This document shows positions 6,779 through 14,849 of a stretch of DNA of 60,718 nt, one piece after another. The stretch spans positions 1-60,718 of the forward strand of contig NZ_UQBH01000012.1 of NCBI RefSeq assembly GCF_900539295.1, in the 5' to 3' direction. This DNA is from an uncultured Megasphaera sp. Its GTDB lineage: Bacteria > Bacillota > Negativicutes > Veillonellales > Megasphaeraceae. The notes under the pieces are model-generated. The model was not told the DNA's origin and did no database searches. It saw nothing but the letters and a program-made list of their open reading frames with translations. Position numbers and translations under genes: made by a program. The first letter of the stretch is position 1, and each line of letters begins with the position of its first letter.

Positions 6779-6808
6779 CCGCCATCTACTAGATATTGTA
6801 GATGGCGG
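6779..6808 (+). promoter_or_regulatory. Perfect 11-bp stem-loop in the nrdJ leader
   Basis: CCGCCATCTAC and GTAGATGGCGG pair perfectly around an 8-nt loop, in the 5' leader between the promoter and the GAGGAGG ribosome site. No T run follows, so it is not an intrinsic terminator. It could stabilise the mRNA 5' end or be an operator dyad. It does not look like an NrdR box. Confidence 0.6.
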
Positions 6809-6844
6809 TTGCACGTCTACATACATTGTTGAGGAGGAAATGGA

Positions 6845-9130
6845 ATGAACGAACAAGAATGGCTCGGCAGTGACAATCAGCTGGGACTCGATATTTGGAA
6901 GAATAAATATTGTAACGACGGCGAAACTTTCGACCACTGGATTGAACGCATCAGCGGCGGCGACAGCGAAGTTGCTGATTTAATCAAAGAAAAGAAGTTT
7001 CTCTTTGGCGGTCGAATCTTGGCAAACCGCGGATTGGAATGTGAAGGGAAGAAGATCACCCTGTCCAACTGCTACGTTATGACTCCGCCGGAAGACAGTA
7101 TCGAAAGCATCTTCGACCGGGCCGGGAAATTGGCTCGTACCTATAGTTACGGCGGCGGATGCGGCATCGATATTTCTCAGCTCAGTCCAAAGGGGGCCCG
7201 CATCAACAATGCGGCTAAAGAAACGAGCGGCTCCATTTCCTTTATGACCCTCTACTCCTTAGTCACCGAACTGATTGGTCAGAACGGCCGCCGCGGCGCC
7301 TTGATGATTTCCATCGACTGTGCCCACCCGGACGTGCTCGAGTTTATTAAACTCAAGACTGACCTCGATAAAGTTACTAAGGCCAATATTTCTATTCGCC
7401 TGAGCGATGAATTTATGGAAGCCGTCAAGGAACATAAACAGTTCCGTCTGCACTTTACCCGGAAAGAAACGGGGCAGGTCATCGAAAGCCTGGTCAATGC
7501 AGCTGACGTATTCCGCCTCGTTGCCGAAACGAACTGGGATTACGCTGAACCGGGCGCTCTCTTTTGGGATCGGATCAAATCGTGGAACCTCTTGGCCAAC
7601 ACGCCGGAATTTTCCTTTGCAGGGGTCAATCCCTGTGCGGAAGAACCTTTGCCGGCCGGTGGTTCGTGTCTCCTCGGCAGTGTCAATTTGGCAAACTTCG
7701 TCAAGTCTCCCTTTACGCCGAATGCCTCCTTTGACTTCGACGAATTCAAGCGCTGCGTCGTCATTGCCGTCCGGGCTTTAAACGATGTCCTCGAAGAAGG
7801 CCTGCCCCTCCATCCCTTGGAAGAACAGCGGGAAAGCGTTACGGCTTGGCGCCAAATCGGCTTGGGCATCATGGGCCTGGGCGATATGCTCATCCAGATG
7901 GGACTGACCTATGGCAGTAAAGATGCTGTTGATTTCTGTCACGATATCGGCTTTGCCATGGCTGACACGGCCATTGCCGCTTCGGCTGATTTGGCTCGCG
8001 AACGCGGTGCCTTTGCCAAATGCCATATCGATGAAATCATGAGCACCCCTTATTTTAAAGCCAATACGACAGATGCGACGGCTGAAAAGGTAAAGGAATA
8101 CGGCCTTCGCAATTCCCAGCTGCTCACCATCGCTCCGACGGGGACCTTGTCGACCATGCTCGGCATTTCCGGCGGCATTGAACCGATTTATGCTAACTTC
8201 TACGAAAGAAAGACCGAATCCCTCCACGGGACGGACGTCTACTATAAAGTTTATACGCCTATCGTCGAACGGTATATGAAGGCTCGTAAACTGAAGGATG
8301 ACGGTGAACTGCCGGATTACTTCGTTACGGCCCTGACCCTCGATTACCGCGAACGCGTCGCCATGCAGGCAGCTTGGCAGCGTCACATCGATGCGTCCAT
8401 CAGTTCGACAGTCAATGTACCCAACAGCTTTACTGTCGAAGATACGGAAAACCTCTACCTCCTGGCCTATGAAAACGGCTGCAAAGGCCTGACCTTATTC
8501 CGTGACGGCTGCAAACGTGCCGGTATCCTGACGACTCATGAAGAAGAAAAACCGGTACCGACGGCCGGCGAAGGTCTTGAACGAGGCGAAATCGTCAGTA
8601 TCGACGACAACGTCATCGGCAAGAAGCGCAAGCTCATTACGGGCTGCGGCAGCCTGCACTGCATGGCCTTCTTTGATCCCCAGACCGGGGCTCTGCTTGA
8701 AACGTATTTGAGTAAAGGATCTACCGGCGGCTGCAATAACTTCATGATCGGCCTGTCACGTATGATTTCTATCAGCGCCCGTGCCGGCATCGATATTTAT
8801 ACTATCGTCGATCAGCTCAATTCGACGGGGAACTGCCCGTCCTATTCAGTCCGCCGGGTAACGCGAGGCGATACCAGCCGCGGGTCGTGCTGCCCCATGG
8901 CCGTCGGCAATGCCCTCCTCGACATGTTCGATGAAGTGCAGCAGGAACTGCAGCAGACGGAATCCGTTGCCAGCGGCCATACGCCGCCGGTCAAAAAAGC
9001 ACCGGTCCGTCCGAGAGCCGAAAAGAAAGTTACGGCGGAAAGCATCCTTTGCCCCCAGTGCGGCGAGCCTCTGACCTTTGAAGGCGGCTGCAATACCTGC
9101 AAGAACTGCGGCTGGAGTAAATGCAGTTAA
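6845..9130 (+). CDS. nrdJ: Adenosylcobalamin-dependent (class II) ribonucleotide reductase
   Basis: Reduces ribonucleotides to deoxyribonucleotides with a B12-generated thiyl radical, independent of oxygen. It has 761 aa. The N-terminal part holds LSNCYVM and the SYGGGCG loop; the ten-stranded barrel carries NPCAEEPL with a radical-site cysteine and glutamate, and APTGTLS near residue 435. A TSCPD-type domain follows (about 590-700, with GSTGGCNNF and TRGDTSRGSCCP). A zinc-ribbon-like tail holds CPQCG and CKNCGWSKC at the very end, probably the redox cysteine pair. The ribosome site GAGGAGG is strong. The gene stands alone with its own promoter, so the host must make or import cobalamin. Confidence 0.95.
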   Translation: MNEQEWLGSDNQLGLDIWKNKYCNDGETFDHWIERISGGDSEVADLIKEKKFLFGGRILANRGLECEGKKITLSNCYVMTPPEDSIESIFDRAGKLARTYSYGGGCGIDISQLSPKGARINNAAKETSGSISFMTLYSLVTELIGQNGRRGALMISIDCAHPDVLEFIKLKTDLDKVTKANISIRLSDEFMEAVKEHKQFRLHFTRKETGQVIESLVNAADVFRLVAETNWDYAEPGALFWDRIKSWNLLANTPEFSFAGVNPCAEEPLPAGGSCLLGSVNLANFVKSPFTPNASFDFDEFKRCVVIAVRALNDVLEEGLPLHPLEEQRESVTAWRQIGLGIMGLGDMLIQMGLTYGSKDAVDFCHDIGFAMADTAIAASADLARERGAFAKCHIDEIMSTPYFKANTTDATAEKVKEYGLRNSQLLTIAPTGTLSTMLGISGGIEPIYANFYERKTESLHGTDVYYKVYTPIVERYMKARKLKDDGELPDYFVTALTLDYRERVAMQAAWQRHIDASISSTVNVPNSFTVEDTENLYLLAYENGCKGLTLFRDGCKRAGILTTHEEEKPVPTAGEGLERGEIVSIDDNVIGKKRKLITGCGSLHCMAFFDPQTGALLETYLSKGSTGGCNNFMIGLSRMISISARAGIDIYTIVDQLNSTGNCPSYSVRRVTRGDTSRGSCCPMAVGNALLDMFDEVQQELQQTESVASGHTPPVKKAPVRPRAEKKVTAESILCPQCGEPLTFEGGCNTCKNCGWSKCS

Positions 9131-9203
9131 GTTAAGGTAAGCGGGACGGCTCAGCGTTCTTTTCTATCCCGTGGGTAGATGATTTCTTTGTCTGTCTATT
9201 TTA

Positions 9204-9212
9204 TGTTATAAT
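9204..9212 (+). promoter_or_regulatory. Extended -10 promoter of the phosphoethanolamine transferase gene
   Basis: TGTTATAAT is a perfect extended -10 element. A -35-like TTCTTT lies 17 bp upstream of the hexamer. The start codon is about 70 bp downstream. Confidence 0.6.
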
Positions 9213-9280
9213 AGATGCGGATTATTACTGAAAATTTTCGTATTTATTACGTAAAATTTACAGACAGAGGAGCGTCGATT

Positions 9281-11077
9281 ATGCAGATGTTTTTGTATTT
9301 ACAGCAACACAGGAAATGTCTTTATCAAGGTATTTCCTGTGTTTTTCTTTTTGTTTTCTTTGGTCTGCTGATTCAAATGTTAACATTGCCAGTATCTTCT
9401 TTTGTATTTAAGTCACGGTTACTTTTTGGTGGGATCACGGCGGCATTGAGTATGACCCTTTGGAACTACACAAAAGGATACATTATTGCCTTCATCTTTT
9501 ATACAGGAATTTTTCTATCTTCGGCATTCGTACCGATGCTTGTCGGACAGCATGTTGAGAGAGCTGAAATTATAGCTGCTTATTTGTTAGGGTCTATGGT
9601 CTTTCTTTTTTTGACCGATTTACTATATCTCAGTCGGCATATAGCCTTGAAGGTGATGCGACGTCTTAGCAATGGAATACTTTATTTTTGTTTAGCATTA
9701 GCGTTGTTGATGCCCCTTGTCATTTGGGGATACTATGCCGTCAGCGGTCGTGTATTGTCCGCGACGATTGTATTGACGTTATTTCAAACGAACGGCAGCG
9801 AATCTCTGGCGTATTTAAAAAGTCAAAACTTGGTCAGCTGGGTGGGGACCCTGGTAATTCTTGTTTTTGTTCTCGGTGGGACGACATATTTTTTACATCG
9901 CTTAGCCGTTCCTATCCTTTCTTTTCCCAAGAAGACGGCTGTTTTATTGTCACTTTTTATCTTGGGAGTCAGCAGCCATACCGTTGTCAAAGGGACGGAT
10001 TATTTACCGGTTCGCATTGCCAGGGAGACAACGGATTCTCTACAGCAGTATAAAGCGTACGGCAAGGCAAAAGCGCAGCGAGAATCCCGGCTGCAACAAT
10101 TAAAGGGGCTGCATATTGAATCGGCGGGTGGTGTATTTGTTCTGGTTATCGGTGAGTCTGAAACGCGGGATCATATGCAGGCATATGGCTATAATCGTGA
10201 TACGACGCCATGGCTGATGGAAGAATCTCAGAAACCGGGAGCTATCCTTTTCCGGAATGCCTATTCCAATCACACGCATACAGTTCCCGTTCTGACTTAT
10301 GCCCTGAGTGAAAAGAATCAATATAATGATATTTCGTTGGAAAAATCCTATTCACTAATAGAAATCGCTAAAGCGGCAGGGTATGATACGTATTGGATCA
10401 GTAATCAGCGGAAATATGGTGCCTGGGATACGCCTGTTGCTGAAATGGCCAGTACGGCAACTCATCAGATCTGGATGAATGAACGGGCCGGGACCCATGA
10501 TTTACGGTCCGACCGCTACGATGAAGATTTGGTAGAGGCGATCCCTGACAGCCGTGATGTGAAGAATGCCTTAATCGTTATTCATCTCATGGGGAATCAT
10601 GGTTCATATGCTGATCGCTATCCTGCAGCATGGAAACATTACAGCGGCAGATCAACATCGATTGATGCCTATGATGATGCGGTCCGATACAATGATTATG
10701 TTTTACAGACACTTTATGACAAGCTGAAGGATAATCCGAACTTCAAAGGCTTTGTCTATTTTTCGGACCATGGGGAAGATGTAGAGAAAAACTATGGTCA
10801 TGAAGCCAGCAAATTCACTGCGACGATGAGCCATATTCCGTTGTTCATGATCCTAAGTCCGTCTTTTCAGACAGAACGGCCGCGAACGGTGCAGAGTTTA
10901 CAAAACCATCGTGAAAGCTATTGGACCAATGACTTGATTTATAACCTTATGACCGACCTCATGGGAATTGAAGGTGTCCCGGGCAGTGATCCTGATTGGG
11001 ACTTGGCATCGCCTGAATACAGCATGAGTAAAGGTAATCTCAGGACTTTGCATAACAAAAACCGCTTGCCTGAATGA
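9281..11077 (+). CDS. Phosphoethanolamine transferase, EptA/sulfatase-like family
   Basis: Inner-membrane enzyme of 598 aa that would move phosphoethanolamine from phosphatidylethanolamine onto lipid A or LPS core. About five membrane segments fill residues 15-235. The catalytic sulfatase-fold domain follows, with a metal-site motif VIGESETRDH, a threonine nucleophile in the SNHTHTVPVL region, HLMGNHGSY, and FSDHGEDV with metal-binding Asp/His. The start at 9281 is set by AGAGGAG 8 bp upstream; a longer in-frame start is rejected because it overlaps the promoter. Codons are clearly AT-richer (many TTA, TTT, ATT) than in flanking genes, which hints at acquisition. The family call is firm; the exact acceptor is not. 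Confidence 0.85.
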   Translation: MQMFLYLQQHRKCLYQGISCVFLFVFFGLLIQMLTLPVSSFVFKSRLLFGGITAALSMTLWNYTKGYIIAFIFYTGIFLSSAFVPMLVGQHVERAEIIAAYLLGSMVFLFLTDLLYLSRHIALKVMRRLSNGILYFCLALALLMPLVIWGYYAVSGRVLSATIVLTLFQTNGSESLAYLKSQNLVSWVGTLVILVFVLGGTTYFLHRLAVPILSFPKKTAVLLSLFILGVSSHTVVKGTDYLPVRIARETTDSLQQYKAYGKAKAQRESRLQQLKGLHIESAGGVFVLVIGESETRDHMQAYGYNRDTTPWLMEESQKPGAILFRNAYSNHTHTVPVLTYALSEKNQYNDISLEKSYSLIEIAKAAGYDTYWISNQRKYGAWDTPVAEMASTATHQIWMNERAGTHDLRSDRYDEDLVEAIPDSRDVKNALIVIHLMGNHGSYADRYPAAWKHYSGRSTSIDAYDDAVRYNDYVLQTLYDKLKDNPNFKGFVYFSDHGEDVEKNYGHEASKFTATMSHIPLFMILSPSFQTERPRTVQSLQNHRESYWTNDLIYNLMTDLMGIEGVPGSDPDWDLASPEYSMSKGNLRTLHNKNRLPE

Positions 11078-11124
11078 GGATGCAGTCTGTAAAGGCCGTA
11101 AATGTTTTTTTACTAAAGCCAGTA

Positions 11125-11153
11125 TTGACAGACTGAGACATTATGTTTATAAT
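11125..11153 (+). promoter_or_regulatory. Consensus promoter of the serine operon
   Basis: TTGACA (11125-11130), a 17-bp spacer and TATAAT (11148-11153), a perfect sigma-A consensus. Transcription would begin near 11160, just before the T-box leader. Confidence 0.9.
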
Positions 11154-11160
11154 ATACATA

Positions 11161-11381
11161 ATTTTACAGAAAGCGATGAAAGAGAAGCAAATTACGAGTC
11201 TTTTCAGAGAGCTGCCGGTCGGTGCGAGGCAGCAGGGCTGTAAGGCGTTCCGCTCCGGAGCTGCAAATGATGAATTTGACGGGTACGCCCGATACAGCGG
11301 TACAAGTTGGCCGAAAGGCAAGTTGGGTGGCAACGCGGGAATACAACTCTCGTCCCTTTGATGGGACGGGAGTTTTTTTTA
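11161..11381 (+). promoter_or_regulatory. T-box leader, serine (UCC specifier)
   Basis: A tRNA-sensing riboswitch controlling the serC-serA-phosphatase-serS operon. Stem I shows AGAGAGCTGCC..GGTGCGAGGCAGC, the distal loop pattern of T-boxes. The specifier region GTTCCGCTCCGGAGC places TCC (11249-11251), a serine codon, where the family puts it, followed by a purine. The T-box bulge GGGTGGCAACGCGGG is at 11325-11339. An intrinsic terminator (11346-11381) follows. Uncharged tRNA-Ser should stabilise the antiterminator and switch on serine synthesis and charging. The leader was recognised by motif; a covariance search would confirm it. Confidence 0.9.
11346..11381 (+). terminator. T-box terminator
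   Basis: ACTCTCGTCCC pairs with GGGACGGGAGT around TTTGAT and is followed by eight T. It is the regulated terminator of the serine T-box. Confidence 0.92.
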
Positions 11382-11430
11382 TAGCAGAAGACTTTCCCTG
11401 CGGTCTTCGCTGCATAAGAGGGGGAGAAAC

Positions 11431-12504
11431 ATGAAAAGAGTGTACAATTTCAATGCCGGTCCATCGGCAATGCCTTTGGAAGTACTGAAAGAAGTACAAG
11501 CCGAATTTCTCGATTTCAATGGAACCGGTATGAGCATCGTTGAAATCAGTCATCGCAGTGCCGCCTATCAAGCTATGCAGGACGATACGGTGACTATGTT
11601 GAAAAAGCTCTTGGCCGTTCCTGACGATTATCACATCGTCTTTATCCAGGGCGGCGGCAGTATGCAGTTTACCATGCATGCGGCAAACTTCCTGAAACAG
11701 CGCGGCGGTTATTTGAATACCGGCGTCTGGTCCAATAAGGCCATGGAAGCGGCGTCCTTTTTCGGCGAAACTTATGAAGTCGCCTCGAGTAAAGCCGATG
11801 GTTTTTCTTATATTCCAAAAGCTGACAGCTTTGCCGTAAAAGAAGGTACGGATTACGTCTATATGACTTCCAACAACACGATTCACGGGACGCAGTGGAA
11901 GGATTTTCCTTCCTTCGACGTTCCCTTGTTCTGTGACATGTCCAGCGACTTCCTCAGCCGGCCCGTCGATATCAAGCAGTTTGACTTCATCTATGCCGGC
12001 GTCCAGAAAAATGTCGGTCCTGCCGGCGTCGTCGCAGCGATCATTAAAGATGATCTCTTGAAAAAGGTTTGCCGCGACCTGCCGGTCATGATGCAGTATA
12101 AGACCTATGTCGATCACGATTCGACGTATAATACGCCGCCGGTATTCAATATTTACTTCGTCAATAAAGTCGCTCACTGGCTTGATTGTAACGGCGGTCT
12201 CTCCGCTATGGCTAAGCGCAATCAAGAAAAAGCAGCCATCGTTTATGACGTCATCGATGAAAGCAACGGTTTTTACCGCGGCCATGCCGCAAAAGATTCG
12301 CGCAGTTTGATGAACGTCACCTTCAACCTGCCGACACCGGAATTGGAAGCTCAGTTCGTTTCGGCCGCTGCCGAACGAGATATCATCGGTATCAAAGGCC
12401 ATCGTTCCATCGGCGGCTGCCGGGCCTCGCTGTATAATGCCGTTACCGAAGAAGGATGTCAGGCTTTGGCGGATTTCATGAAAGATTTCCATAAAAAGCA
12501 TTAA
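11431..12504 (+). CDS. serC: Phosphoserine aminotransferase
   Basis: PLP enzyme of 357 aa that converts 3-phosphohydroxypyruvate and glutamate into 3-phosphoserine and 2-oxoglutarate, step two of serine synthesis. The N-terminus YNFNAGPSAMP is diagnostic of the family. FIQGGGSMQF binds the cofactor phosphate, and Lys193 in YAGVQKNVGPAG forms the Schiff base. The C-terminal GHRSIGGCRASLYNA motif is complete. AGGGGGAG precedes the ATG. It is the first gene of the T-box operon, 40 bp before serA. Confidence 0.96.
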   Translation: MKRVYNFNAGPSAMPLEVLKEVQAEFLDFNGTGMSIVEISHRSAAYQAMQDDTVTMLKKLLAVPDDYHIVFIQGGGSMQFTMHAANFLKQRGGYLNTGVWSNKAMEAASFFGETYEVASSKADGFSYIPKADSFAVKEGTDYVYMTSNNTIHGTQWKDFPSFDVPLFCDMSSDFLSRPVDIKQFDFIYAGVQKNVGPAGVVAAIIKDDLLKKVCRDLPVMMQYKTYVDHDSTYNTPPVFNIYFVNKVAHWLDCNGGLSAMAKRNQEKAAIVYDVIDESNGFYRGHAAKDSRSLMNVTFNLPTPELEAQFVSAAAERDIIGIKGHRSIGGCRASLYNAVTEEGCQALADFMKDFHKKH

Positions 12505-12544
12505 TATTGTATATAAGGAATAGGATCTATAGGGGGATACGAAA

Positions 12545-14137
12545 ATGAAAATTTTAGTCAGCGATGACGTATCGATGAAGGGCGTAGAGCTCCTTCGTGA
12601 AAACGGCTACGAAGTCGACGTTAAGAAAAATCTCGATGAAGACGGTCTCATCGCCTGCATTGGCGAATACGACGGCCTCATTACCCGCTCGATGACCCAC
12701 GTTACGGAAAAGGTCATTGCCGCCGCGACAAAATTGAAAGTCGTCGGCCGTGCCGGTGTCGGTGTCGACAGCATCGACTTGAAGAGCGCTACGGCTCGCG
12801 GCATCGTCGTCGTCAATACGCCGACGTCGAATACCTTGGCGGCGACGGAACACACCTGTGCTATGATCATGGCTATTACCCGCCACATTCCGCAGGCCCA
12901 TAATTCACTCATGGCCGGCAACTGGGACCGCAAGACCTTTACGGGCATTCAGCTCCAGAATAAGACCCTCGGCATCATCGGTGTCGGCCGTATCGGCTCG
13001 CGGATTGCGAAACGGATGCAGGCCATGGAAATGAAGACCATCGGCTATGACCCGTATATTCCGGAAGAACGGTTTAAACAGCTCGGCGTCGAACCCGTCG
13101 ACTTGGATACCCTCCTCGAACGGTCGGACTACATTACGATGCACACGCCGCTGACCAAGGAAACGACAGGCCTTATCGGTAAGGATGAAATTGCCAAGAT
13201 GAAAGACGGCGTGCGGGTCATCAACGTCTCGCGCGGTGCCGTCCTCGACATCGATGCCCTGGCCGATGCCTTAAAGAGCGGCCACGTAGCCGGTGCTGCC
13301 ATCGACGTATTTCCGACGGAACCGCTTACGAAGGATATCAATCCCTTCGTTGGCATGGACAATGTCGTCATCACGCCGCACCTCGGCGCTTCGACGGTTG
13401 AAGCTCAGATCGGTGTTTCCGTCGACGTTGCTGAAGGAGTCATGGAAGCTCTGAAGGGCGAACCGGTTGCTACGGCTGTCAATATGGCTCCCGTTCCGCC
13501 TCATGTCTACAACGTCATCCATCCTTATTTCGACCTCATGGAACGGATGGGGAACTTAGGCGTATATTTGGCCGATGCCCCCATGAAGGAAATCGAAGTC
13601 GAATATACGGGCGAACTGGCCGATACGGAAACGCGCCTTTTGACGACGGCTGTCCTCAAGGGGGCTCTCAATCCCATCCTGCAGGAATCGGTCAATTACG
13701 TCAACGCTTCTGAAGTAGCTAAGACGCGCCACATTGCCGTCAAGGAAATCAACAGCCAGTCCAATAACTACTTCGTCAATTCGGTCACCGTCCGCGTTCG
13801 GACCAATAAGGGTGAACACGCCATCGTCGGCGTCCTGTTCAACGGCACGGAAGCCAAGATCGTCCAGATCGATGAATACCGTGTCGACTTTAAGCCCGAA
13901 GGCTATTTGCTCCTCGTACCCCACGTCGACCAGCCGAACATGATCGGTCAGATTTCGACCATCCTCGGCCAGGCTCATATCAACATCATGGGCATGCAGG
14001 TCGGCCGCATGACGACGACGGGCAACAACATCATGGCCATTGCCGTCCAGGATGATATTCCCAATGACATCATGGTTAAGCTCCGCTCGATCAACGGCAT
14101 TCTCGACATCAAACTCATTCACTGTGACACACACTAA
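12545..14137 (+). CDS. serA: D-3-phosphoglycerate dehydrogenase
   Basis: Oxidises 3-phosphoglycerate to 3-phosphohydroxypyruvate with NAD, the committed step of serine synthesis. It has 530 aa, the long form: a substrate domain, a Rossmann domain with GxGxxG in LGIIGVGRIGSRIA (about 141-154), the catalytic Arg in NVSRGAV and His in TPHLGAST (about 280), then an ASB/intervening domain and a C-terminal ACT domain (about 455-530) that usually binds serine for feedback control. AGGGGGATACG precedes the ATG. Its control is therefore likely double: T-box at RNA level and ACT at enzyme level. Confidence 0.96.
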   Translation: MKILVSDDVSMKGVELLRENGYEVDVKKNLDEDGLIACIGEYDGLITRSMTHVTEKVIAAATKLKVVGRAGVGVDSIDLKSATARGIVVVNTPTSNTLAATEHTCAMIMAITRHIPQAHNSLMAGNWDRKTFTGIQLQNKTLGIIGVGRIGSRIAKRMQAMEMKTIGYDPYIPEERFKQLGVEPVDLDTLLERSDYITMHTPLTKETTGLIGKDEIAKMKDGVRVINVSRGAVLDIDALADALKSGHVAGAAIDVFPTEPLTKDINPFVGMDNVVITPHLGASTVEAQIGVSVDVAEGVMEALKGEPVATAVNMAPVPPHVYNVIHPYFDLMERMGNLGVYLADAPMKEIEVEYTGELADTETRLLTTAVLKGALNPILQESVNYVNASEVAKTRHIAVKEINSQSNNYFVNSVTVRVRTNKGEHAIVGVLFNGTEAKIVQIDEYRVDFKPEGYLLLVPHVDQPNMIGQISTILGQAHINIMGMQVGRMTTTGNNIMAIAVQDDIPNDIMVKLRSINGILDIKLIHCDTH

Positions 14138-14149
14138 AAGGGGAAGATT

Positions 14150-14794
14150 ATGGTACGCATCATACTTATTCGCCACGGCGAAACACAATGGAACATTGAA
14201 GGCCGCTACCAGGGGCAAGAAGATACCCATCTCAGCGAACGGGGTCTTCTCCAGGGGCGCATGGTTGCTGACGGGTTAAAGAATACACCCATCGATGTCG
14301 CCATCTCGAGTCCCCTCGAACGCTCCTATATGACCTGCTCTTTCTGTGCGTCTCTTCACGGACTTACGGTCTTAAAAGACGACCGCCTGCTGGAAATCAA
14401 TCACGGCGATTGGGAAGGGCAGCTGGCCGATGAAATCAAAGCCCGGTATCCTGAAGAATTTCAGCGCTGGCATACGGCGCCCCATACGGTTACGATGCCG
14501 GGCAAGGGCGGCGAATCCTTGGAAGACGTCCGCAGCCGCGTCCGGGCCGCCTTTGATGATTACGTACAGCAGTATGAAGGCAAGACAGTCTTAGTAGCAG
14601 CTCACGATGCGGTCAACAAGGCCATCATCTGTGACGTGTTGGGCCTCGATTTAAGTCATTTTTGGCAGATCAAGCAGGACAACACCTGCATCAACGTCCT
14701 CGAATGGCAGGATGGTATTTGGCGCTTAGTTCTGCTCAATTCGACCAATCATATGGGGTACTTATTCAGCGGTATTGAACAAAAAGGGTTATAA
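14150..14794 (+). CDS. Histidine phosphatase, probable phosphoserine phosphatase
   Basis: Phosphoglycerate-mutase-like acid phosphatase of 214 aa. The phospho-histidine motif LIRHGETQWN lies at 6-15, and the second His is in VAAHDAVN near residue 147; a BRYQGQEDTHLSERG-like region matches metal-independent phosphatases of this superfamily. It starts 12 bp after serA with AAGGGGAAG ahead and lies between serA and serS under a serine T-box, while no HAD-type serB is in the operon. I infer that it performs the last step, phosphoserine to serine, as known for the histidine-phosphatase type enzyme of Hydrogenobacter. A cobalamin-pathway CobC-like phosphatase or mutase is the alternative. Confidence 0.8.
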   Translation: MVRIILIRHGETQWNIEGRYQGQEDTHLSERGLLQGRMVADGLKNTPIDVAISSPLERSYMTCSFCASLHGLTVLKDDRLLEINHGDWEGQLADEIKARYPEEFQRWHTAPHTVTMPGKGGESLEDVRSRVRAAFDDYVQQYEGKTVLVAAHDAVNKAIICDVLGLDLSHFWQIKQDNTCINVLEWQDGIWRLVLLNSTNHMGYLFSGIEQKGL

Positions 14795-14849
14795 GGCTAT
14801 CGGAGTGGGGTAGTCAAGCATATATTTACGGAGGAAGGAAGCAGTTATC

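Noticed and set aside
6779..6808. Intrinsic terminator or NrdR box before nrdJ
   Set aside because: No T run follows on either strand and the sequence lacks the ACACWATATATWGTGT-type NrdR pattern.
11164..12501. 445-codon minus-strand frame opposite serC and the T-box
   Set aside because: It runs through the T-box and its terminator and is antisense to a complete serC; no homology is recognisable.
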